From: Alphaproteobacteria bacterium
Lineage (GTDB): Bacteria > Pseudomonadota > Alphaproteobacteria > Micropepsales > Micropepsaceae
Direction: 5' to 3'
Length of the DNA stretch: 64,000 nucleotides
NCBI GenBank assembly: GCA_003139615.1
Contig: PLJH01000138.1
Coordinates: forward strand, 140,407-204,406
The notes below the pieces were generated by a model, which was given only the letters and a program-made list of their open reading frames with translations, was not told the origin of the DNA and searched no databases. Below are positions 58,746-64,000 of the stretch, piece after piece (the first letter of the stretch is position 1; each line of letters opens with the position of its first letter). The translations under genes were made by a program, and so were the position numbers.

Positions 58746-59426
58746 ATGGTAGCGGACGCGCGCGACGTTGCGGTTCAAGTAGCCCAACAGGCATTCAATG
58801 GCCTGGGCTTCATGGCCACGCCGGAGCGACTCGCACAGTCCTTTCTCGGGATTGCTTGGAAGATCGGATTGCCCCCGCCGCAAGTCGGAGCCGGAATGAG
58901 CCCATGGTCGGCCGTGTCAATTCGTTATCACTACGAAGAGGCTCTAGTTTTCCGCTTCTGGGCTATGCAGGCCGAACTCAAATTTGGATACGTATCCAAA
59001 ATTATGGACCTAACAGAAGCGGAGCTATTGGTCCCCGTTCGCGCTTCAGGGATTGCGCCATTGGATGTGTTGCGAGCTATGACGCAATGGGCTTTGTCTC
59101 GCGCAGGACAGCGCGCCCGAGCAGTAGGATCACAAGGCATTATTTCTATTGACGAAGCGGTCACGATATACAACGCCCGAGTGACGCGCTACGAGGCGCT
59201 CGTGAGCGCGTCCGTTCTAGAATCGCGACCAATACCAATCGCCGATTTCCAATTAGGACTACGGCGAGATCACCCTTGGACCGAACTGCTTTGCTTTTGC
59301 GCGGACAATCTTGCCGATAGCTTAAACTTGGATGATGAATGGCGGCCCATAGCAGGTTTGGTATTGCAACAAGCGGTTAGTACCCTTCAAGTTGGTCTCT
59401 ACCAAACCCTGCAAGCCAAAACTTAG
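58746..59426 (+). CDS. Hypothetical protein in the tRNA-Gln mini-island
   Basis: A 226-residue helical protein starting MVADARDVAVQVAQQAFNGL; codon use is more AT-tolerant than the flanking chromosome. No signal peptide, Cys motif or known domain is visible. The N-terminal part has a long amphipathic helix and the middle a charged patch (RALSRAGQRARAVGSQG-like). It lies right after the left boundary of the small island. Confidence 0.5.
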   Translation: MVADARDVAVQVAQQAFNGLGFMATPERLAQSFLGIAWKIGLPPPQVGAGMSPWSAVSIRYHYEEALVFRFWAMQAELKFGYVSKIMDLTEAELLVPVRASGIAPLDVLRAMTQWALSRAGQRARAVGSQGIISIDEAVTIYNARVTRYEALVSASVLESRPIPIADFQLGLRRDHPWTELLCFCADNLADSLNLDDEWRPIAGLVLQQAVSTLQVGLYQTLQAKT

Positions 59427-59496
59427 AGCCGATACCTATTGGAGCGGGATGTGTCGCTGCGCATACACTTCCAAAAGGATACTTGAGAGCACTAAG

Positions 59497-59943
59497 ATGA
59501 AAACTGTAACAGCAATTTTGGCTGCACTTGTGTTGTTGCGTTCAATGAATGCTCTGGCGGAGTCACATAGGCATGACGACGCCGAACTGGCTCTGCCAAT
59601 GAGCGACTATGACGTGGAGGCGATGGTAGATGTGGACGTGCGCACGCGAATGCCGGACGTGGCGCCAAACTCGTGGGGTTTTTCAGGTTTGCATGGCACG
59701 ATAATTGGCACGGGCAAGGAACAAGGGATTTATGTATGCGGCGAGGTTGGTGTTGTTGTCGTGCCTTCAGTCAATATCAATCCGGAAACCAGAAGGACAC
59801 GCTTCGTTGCCAAAATTATCGCTGCTGATTCCTCGGATTCAAGACAAGTGAGTGGCCCGGAATCGGTGCAACTGACGCTTGGCGATCAAGCGTCAGAGTC
59901 TGTCTTCAACAAGTTGTGGATGCAATGCTGGAAAAGTCTTTGA
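59497..59943 (+). CDS. Exported hypothetical protein in the mini-island
   Basis: A 148-residue protein starting MKTVTAILAALVLLRSMNAL with a signal peptide ending ALA. The mature part is strand-rich (GTIIGTGKEQGIYVCGEVGV, RTRFVAKIIAADSSDSRQVS) with two cysteines (YVCGEV and MQCWKS). A role in the envelope is plausible; no family is recognised. Confidence 0.55.
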   Translation: MKTVTAILAALVLLRSMNALAESHRHDDAELALPMSDYDVEAMVDVDVRTRMPDVAPNSWGFSGLHGTIIGTGKEQGIYVCGEVGVVVVPSVNINPETRRTRFVAKIIAADSSDSRQVSGPESVQLTLGDQASESVFNKLWMQCWKSL

Positions 59944-59983
59944 CTCGTTCTTGCCCGCTCTTGGGTAGTGGTACAGTTTGAAA

Positions 59984-60331
59984 TTACGATGCCAATGAAC
60001 GCGCACTTTTCCATGCTACGGAGAAGCCCTGATCCATTGCATAGACATCCGTGGCTTTGTCATGGGAATACCATCCACCAGAATCGGGCACCTTTTTGCC
60101 GCCATGGACAGCCGTAGTTACGTTCCCCAGTGTCGTGTTCACAAAATTTTTGGCATCGGCTCCGATAATTTGCACCGCTCGGGTCAAAAGTTGATGCCGT
60201 GGAACAGCATTCGTTGACGCCAAATAGTCAATGAGCTTGGCGGACTTATCGATCGGAAATTTTCTAGGCTTAGCTAGATGGGTTATCGCCTTTTTAGCGC
60301 GAGCCGCCCATGGAGACAGTTTGGGTGCCAT
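59984..60331 (-). CDS. Hypothetical basic protein in the mini-island
   Basis: A 115-residue protein. The first 35 residues are rich in Lys/Arg (SPWAARAKKAITHLAKPRKF), then a helical stretch (LIDYLASTNAVPRHQLLTRA) and a C-terminus containing GGKKVPDSGGWYSHDKATDV. It could bind nucleic acid. No domain recognised. Confidence 0.5.
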   Translation of the reverse strand: MAPKLSPWAARAKKAITHLAKPRKFPIDKSAKLIDYLASTNAVPRHQLLTRAVQIIGADAKNFVNTTLGNVTTAVHGGKKVPDSGGWYSHDKATDVYAMDQGFSVAWKSARSLAS

Positions 60332-60653
60332 TGGCTCTCTCCCAATCCTCTAATACCTTCACCATATCAGACATTTCCGAGAGTTTGGAGGTTATCAGAG
60401 CAGCGGCGCGCCATTCGTGACTCGGAATTTTGGCGCTTGCTCGCTCTTGACTTGAGACACTCAGCGCGCGGAATGTTGTCTGCGGTCGTGGTGATTGTAG
60501 TTTTCTGAGGCGGAAATATTACAACCCAATTTTTGAAGGGCTCGGGAATACCGTGACAGCAGCAACGTTTCCGTCAAGCTGGATTAGGAGTTGCTGCGAC
60601 CGTTCAAGGCGATCAACGCGCCGAGCCATGTCCATTCAATTCAGAGACAGTAC
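60332..60653. other. Intergenic region of the mini-island
   Basis: About 320 bp without a supported gene. The frames present are short or antisense to each other. It contains the promoter side of the leftward gene ending at 59984 and the 3' flank of the RelE-like gene. No hairpin terminator was clear. Confidence 0.4.
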
Positions 60654-60932
60654 CTACCGCCCGCGGGCTTGTCCGATCAACCGGTCGTAGTCGGCGTGCG
60701 AGCCGATTCAGAACCACGTAACGGCGTCATCGTCCAATCGGCCAATTGCGCGCCAGTGAATACCGATGCGGACGGAGTAGATTTCTTCGCGGCCATGAAT
60801 TTTCTTGAAATTCAGACCAGGATGGCGGGGGCACTCTCGCCATCTCGAATAGGCTCCGGCTGCAAGCCGCCGGACGCTCTGGGGCAAATCGTCGAAACAC
60901 TGCCAAAACTCGGGCGTCGTGCGTGAGTTCAC
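60654..60932 (-). pseudogene. RelE/ParE-like toxin gene interrupted by an in-frame TGA
   Basis: A GTG start that overlaps the antitoxin stop (GTGA, 60929-60932) opens 74 codons (TPEFWQCFDDLPQSVRRLAA ... IHGREEIYSVRIGIHWRAIG) up to TGG-TTC-TGA at 60708. Beyond it the frame continues ATC GGC TCG CAC GCC GAC TAC GAC CGG to TAG at 60654. RelE-type relatives have WIGSHADYD here, so the TGA replaces a TGG (Trp). The truncated form lacks the last 18 residues, which include the likely catalytic end. It is probably inactive. Confidence 0.75.
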
Positions 60933-61156
60933 CGCTTGGGACGATCCGAGGGATCAAATGGAAGCGTCGTATCGTCAGCGATGTGTTCGCCGGCCCGCTT
61001 CGAGAGCCGAGCCAGATGGTCCTGCGACTTTGCGAAGCGCTCTTCCCAATTTCTTTCCGCTTCGAGGTCGTCGAGGATATTGGCGGCGATCGCTTCCTGC
61101 TGCGCGTCGGGTAGCTCTTTGACCGCGGCCAAAGCTCTTTCAAGCATCTTGTTCAT
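60929..61156 (-). CDS. Antitoxin-like partner of the RelE-like gene
   Basis: A 75-residue acidic helical protein starting MNKMLERALAAVKELPDAQQ, with a Pro-rich C-terminus (FDPSDRPKR). It lies directly upstream of the toxin frame with a 4-nt overlap, as is usual for antitoxin-toxin pairs. Similar short antitoxins of the type II RelB/ParD-like group neutralise the toxin with their C-terminus. With the toxin gene broken it may be a relic. Confidence 0.65.
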   Translation of the reverse strand: MNKMLERALAAVKELPDAQQEAIAANILDDLEAERNWEERFAKSQDHLARLSKRAGEHIADDTTLPFDPSDRPKR

Positions 61157-61265
61157 GGCGCGATTTTAGAGCGGTTTGGATCGGAGAGGAAATCGCTCCG
61201 AGCGGCTCCATTTTTTCCGGATCGAGCCGGGCGTGAGCCACCCGAAGCTGCGCAGCAGCACAGGG

Positions 61266-61340
61266 TGGCTGGGGCGGAAGGATTCGAACCTTCGAATGCC
61301 GGAATCAAAATCCGGTGCCTTACCACTTGGCGACGCCCCA
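61266..61340 (-). tRNA. tRNA-Gln(UUG)
   Basis: 75 nt, TGGGGCGTCGCCAAGTGGTA ... GCCCCAGCCA. The anticodon loop TTTTGAT gives anticodon TTG. CCA is encoded. A hairpin terminator (CCACCC...GGGTGG) follows at 61239-61265. The last 16-18 nt plus the hairpin are duplicated at 58540-58583. Confidence 0.95.
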
Positions 61341-61452
61341 ATGCTTGGAAAATCCCGCTTCGGGTCGGGGACCATATCGGCTCGTCCCGAGCCTTTCAAC
61401 GACAGTTGCGGGGCCGGGAACCCGTCGTTATAAGGGCGCCTCCCGAAAAGAC

Positions 61453-61529
61453 CGGAGAGTAGCTCAGCCTGGTAGAGCACCACGTTCGGGACGTGGGGGC
61501 CGGAGGTTCGAATCCTCTCTCTCCGACCA
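61453..61529 (+). tRNA. tRNA-Pro(CGG)
   Basis: 77 nt starting CGGAGAGTAGCTCAGCCTGG and ending CTCCGACCA. The anticodon loop TTCGGGA within CCACG/CGTGG gives CGG (Pro). It is divergent from the tRNA-Gln 113 bp away. Confidence 0.95.
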
Positions 61530-61578
61530 ACCTTTGCTCTTTGGGGCTTCGCGCTCTGGGCTTTGGCTGGCGGTATTT

Positions 61579-62970
61579 TCAGCTCGCCGTGGGGGCCTGC
61601 GGCCTTCGCGCCACCCGTCGCGCGACCAGCGCGAAGGGGACGCACAATATCCACATGATCGCGGCGTAAAGTCCGCCCAGCCAGTTGGCGTTCAGGAACA
61701 GCGCGAAGAAGACGAGATTTGAGATCAATGCGAGCGCCGGCAGCCACGGATGGGCGATGGCGCGAAACGGACGATGCAATTCCGCGTCGCGCCGGCGCAT
61801 CACGAAATAGGCCACGATGACGAGGATGATGCACGCGGCGTTCAGCGTGGCCAGCAGACCGAACACCAGATCGAACGAACCCGTCGATGTGAGCGCGATC
61901 GAGACGACCGCCGTAAGCGCGAAGGAGAAATACGGGCTCCCGCCTTTGTTGACCGTCTGAAACATCTTCGGCAGAAGGCCGTCGCGCGACAGCGCGAGCA
62001 GGATCCGGGGCGCCGCCATGATGCCGGCATTGGCGCAACTCGCGACCGAGAACATGGCGCAGATCGCGAACACGAACCCGGCGCCCGCACCGCCCACTTG
62101 CGTGAGCACCGTCGTGAAGGGCAGCGCGCTTTGCGCCGTTCCCTTCGCGCCAAGCGCCGCCAGCAACGCCACATTGACCGCGATATAAAGTGCAGCGGTC
62201 AGAATGAGTCCGATGCCCATGGCGCGGGGAATGCTGCGGCCGGGTTCGCGGTTTTCTTCGGTGAAATAAGTGGGCTGGTTCCAGCCGGAATAAGCGCCCG
62301 CGATCAACTGAAAGGCCGCGACCAGGCCGAACCAGCCGATATGCGACGGCGGTGGCGGCGCTACGGCGGCAGGATGCGCACGGGATGTCAGCATCGCGGC
62401 CGCAACACAAAATGCCAGCAGCGCCACCGCTTTGAGAAGGCTCGTGAGCTGCTGCACGATCGTTCCCTGCCGCAACCCGATCGCGTTCAACGCGAAAATC
62501 ACCGTCTGAACGAGGACCGCTGTGAGCGGGAGTGCATGCGCCGCGGGCGGCCAGATCAGCGCCAGAAAATCCGCGAATCCGACCGAGAGCGCGGCGATAC
62601 CGCAGACGAATGCCATCCAGTCCGTCCAGCCGACTGCGAGCCCGCCGATATCGCCCAGCGCATGGCGCACATAAATGTATGGGCCGCCCGAGCGGGGAAG
62701 CGCAGTCGCCAGTTCCGACACGACATTGGCCTGGATGGCCACGAAGATTGCGCCCAGCACCCAAAGCAAAACGATGATGCGCGCATCGGGAACCTCCGCC
62801 GCGATCACGGACGGCGCGCGCAAAATTCCCACGCCGATCATGCCGCCGACGGCCGTGGCGATGCCGAAAGACACGCCGAGGATGCGCAGAAGCTCGCCGC
62901 GCGCGGGTTTGGGCGTTACGCCATCGTGCGTCGCGACAGCAGGACCGACACGTCCGGCTCCATCAACCAT
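61579..62970 (-). CDS. APC-family amino acid permease
   Basis: A 463-residue polytopic protein with about 12 helices. The first helix carries the APC substrate-binding GG motif (GIATAVGGMIGVGILRAPSV). Others include SELATALPRSGGPYIYVRHA, GAYSGWNQPTYFTEENREPG and ICAMFSVASCANAGIMAAPR. It probably imports or exchanges amino acids across the inner membrane. Its start overlaps the next upstream gene by 8 nt. Confidence 0.92.
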   Translation of the reverse strand: MVDGAGRVGPAVATHDGVTPKPARGELLRILGVSFGIATAVGGMIGVGILRAPSVIAAEVPDARIIVLLWVLGAIFVAIQANVVSELATALPRSGGPYIYVRHALGDIGGLAVGWTDWMAFVCGIAALSVGFADFLALIWPPAAHALPLTAVLVQTVIFALNAIGLRQGTIVQQLTSLLKAVALLAFCVAAAMLTSRAHPAAVAPPPPSHIGWFGLVAAFQLIAGAYSGWNQPTYFTEENREPGRSIPRAMGIGLILTAALYIAVNVALLAALGAKGTAQSALPFTTVLTQVGGAGAGFVFAICAMFSVASCANAGIMAAPRILLALSRDGLLPKMFQTVNKGGSPYFSFALTAVVSIALTSTGSFDLVFGLLATLNAACIILVIVAYFVMRRRDAELHRPFRAIAHPWLPALALISNLVFFALFLNANWLGGLYAAIMWILCVPFALVARRVARRPQAPTAS

Positions 62971-63367
62971 GCGGCGCGCTCACTTTGGCGAGTTGTGCCC
63001 TGTCAGCGAAGGACAAATCGAGTCCGGACGCAATGGCGAACTGCTTTTTCGCGGCACCCCACACCGCTCCGCCGATGAGAACGACAATCGCAAGCAGAAT
63101 GGCGGCCACGGAGAACTCGAAGGCGAGTTTCATCACGTCGCTGATGTGGCGCACGCGCATCGACCAATGACGCAGGCCGTCTTCGCGCCGCAAATCTTCG
63201 ATCTGAAGACGCGCCAGCTTGGTCTGCTCGGCAATCAGCTTGATCTGCTCTTCCCCGAGGGCATCGGCCTTTTCGCGGCTCATCCCCACCAAGGCAAGCG
63301 TGGTTGCGTCGACGCCGCCGCCGACCGCATGCCCGCTTGCTCCCTGATCGTCCGCGCCCTCGCCCAT
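62963..63367 (-). CDS. Membrane protein with a TPR-family-like C-terminal tail
   Basis: A 134-residue protein. A helix of charged residues (KADALGEEQIKLIAEQTKLA, RLQIEDLRREDG) precedes one hydrophobic helix (FSVAAILLAIVVLIGGAVWG). The last 26 residues (KKQFAIASGLDLSFADRAQL) resemble the end of the TPR protein at 63773 (KKQFALAATLELSVADKREF). It overlaps the permease start by 8 nt, so they are an operon. Function unknown. Confidence 0.6.
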   Translation of the reverse strand: MGEGADDQGASGHAVGGGVDATTLALVGMSREKADALGEEQIKLIAEQTKLARLQIEDLRREDGLRHWSMRVRHISDVMKLAFEFSVAAILLAIVVLIGGAVWGAAKKQFAIASGLDLSFADRAQLAKVSAPHG

Positions 63368-63526
63368 CCGCCCCCCGAGCGATATGTGACGTCACCATAA
63401 CAAAAGCTGCCGAAGGTCAAAGAGGCGCGGTCGGTCCGCGTTGGCGGCAAGAGTTTGGTGCGCTAGGATGCGTGGTCCGTCCCGTTGGGGCGACATGTGG
63501 GCGTATTTCGAACGAGGGAGATTGGC

Positions 63527-63715
63527 ATGGGCGAGATCGAACATCCGGGGCTTCTGTGCGAAAGGTGCGAAGAGCCCTTTGCGCTGAACATGGTCGTAGT
63601 GGGCAAGGTGGCAGTCGAACATCTGCCCGACCCCTTTTTGGCGAAGTGCCCGGAATGCGGACATAACGCGTCTTACGCGAAATCCGCGATGCGCCAGCAC
63701 GTGGGGAAGAACTGA
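63527..63715 (+). CDS. Small zinc-ribbon-like protein
   Basis: A 62-residue protein starting MGEIEHPGLLCERCEEPF (GGAGA 6 nt upstream). CERC and CPECG flank a short helical stretch, enough for one zinc ion. No other motif; family not recognised. It may be a nucleic-acid- or protein-binding knuckle. Confidence 0.65.
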   Translation: MGEIEHPGLLCERCEEPFALNMVVVGKVAVEHLPDPFLAKCPECGHNASYAKSAMRQHVGKN

Positions 63716-63772
63716 ACGCCCGTAAAGAAGCAATCCTGATGCAGCATAATGCCGCTCCGAAGCGGGCGCGCC

Positions 63773-64000
63773 TTATGCATGTGCCGCCTTCGCAAACTCG
63801 CGTTTGTCAGCCACTGAAAGCTCCAGCGTCGCAGCCAGCGCGAATTGCTTCTTCGCCTCCTCCGGCTTGCCGGCATAGACGAGCGCTTCGCCCCATCTAA
63901 GATGCAGCCGCCCCCAATTGGGCGCGTATTTGTTTGCCTCTGCAAACTTCGCGAGCGCGAGATCGGAACGGTTCTTCTGCATCAGCGCTTCGCCCCACAT
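63773..64000 (-). CDS. TPR-repeat protein, C-terminal part (cut by the window edge)
   Basis: The visible 75 residues contain two TPR-like helices pairs (KFAEANKYAPNWGRLHLRWG and LVYAGKPEEAKKQFALAATL), ending DKREFAKAAHA. The protein starts beyond 64000. TPR repeats mediate protein-protein contacts. Its C-terminal KKQFALAATLELS is echoed in the membrane protein at 62963. Confidence 0.75.
   Translation of the reverse strand: MWGEALMQKNRSDLALAKFAEANKYAPNWGRLHLRWGEALVYAGKPEEAKKQFALAATLELSVADKREFAKAAHA

Noticed and set aside
60654..60932. Selenocysteine or TGA-to-Trp recoding of the RelE-like gene
   Set aside because: No SECIS-like stem is apparent after the TGA, and no other gene in the window uses internal TGA. 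Nonsense mutation is the simpler reading.
61750..63078. 442-codon plus-strand frame across the permease
   Set aside because: It is Arg/Asp/His-rich and antisense to a clear APC permease. This is the usual shadow of a GC-rich membrane-protein gene.

Overview
The window looks like a chromosome segment of a GC-rich alphaproteobacterium. The evidence is the GTTC-N7-GTTC SOS box, the many GTG starts and 4-nt start/stop overlaps, and the gene set (purH, UMF1-type MFS, DUF2089 and SHOCT-like operon). A Rhizomicrobium/Micropepsaceae-type genome is my guess and was not tested. Core chromosome is interleaved with three kinds of accessory DNA.

1-21.6 kb is an integrated element or defence island. Its left part (1-14.4 kb) is plasmid/ICE-like: small plasmid-type proteins, a Cys-rich secreted protein, an ArdC-type antirestriction protein, a HEPN-cyclotransferase fusion, divergent SOS genes (an SRAP/HMCES peptidase and a Y-family polymerase around one LexA box), an orphan DotA/TraY-like protein, a triple-HTH protein and a compact tyrosine recombinase. 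Its right part (14.5-19.8 kb) is the highlight: a ubiquitin-like conjugation operon (Ubl, a cysteine-less E2-like protein, a JAB-E1 fusion and a DUF6527 zinc protein), divergent from an XRE regulator plus ImmA/IrrE metallopeptidase, followed by an Abi_C-type abortive infection gene. A full tRNA-Leu(CAA), a long tyrosine integrase and a second copy of the tRNA 5' half (21.58-21.62 kb) mark the right junction.

21.7-34.7 kb is mostly ordinary chromosome: GST, the SHOCT-like/DUF2089 membrane operon, purH, a Sel1-repeat exported protein, a striking Cys/His/Asp-rich exported repeat protein, a UMF1 transporter, an SH3 protein and a 2-hydroxyacid dehydrogenase.

34.7-52.5 kb is a repeat-rich graveyard. 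At least five families of short palindromic or TIR-bounded repeats cut genes into pieces. They surround three 5'-truncated Rhs tails, each joined to its putative immunity gene by an ATGA overlap (a JAB/DUF4329-like tail, a metzincin tail and an unidentified tail). A palindromised IS66, remnants of IS481-like and REP-associated (Y1) transposases, a truncated LysR, an alcohol dehydrogenase stub and a duplicated LysR 3' end are also here. A TPR-like/K+ channel gene and two proteins with HEPN-like motifs lie in the same stretch.

52.5-64 kb returns to chromosome: an ArsR-SRPBCC pair, histidine phosphatase, SDR, outer-membrane barrel protein with terminator, receiver-domain protein, GNAT, tRNA-Gln, tRNA-Pro, an APC permease and a TPR protein running off the edge. 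A 2.7-kb mini-island (58.58-61.24 kb) is bounded by a duplicate of the tRNA-Gln 3' end. It holds orphan genes and a RelE-like toxin gene with an in-frame TGA.
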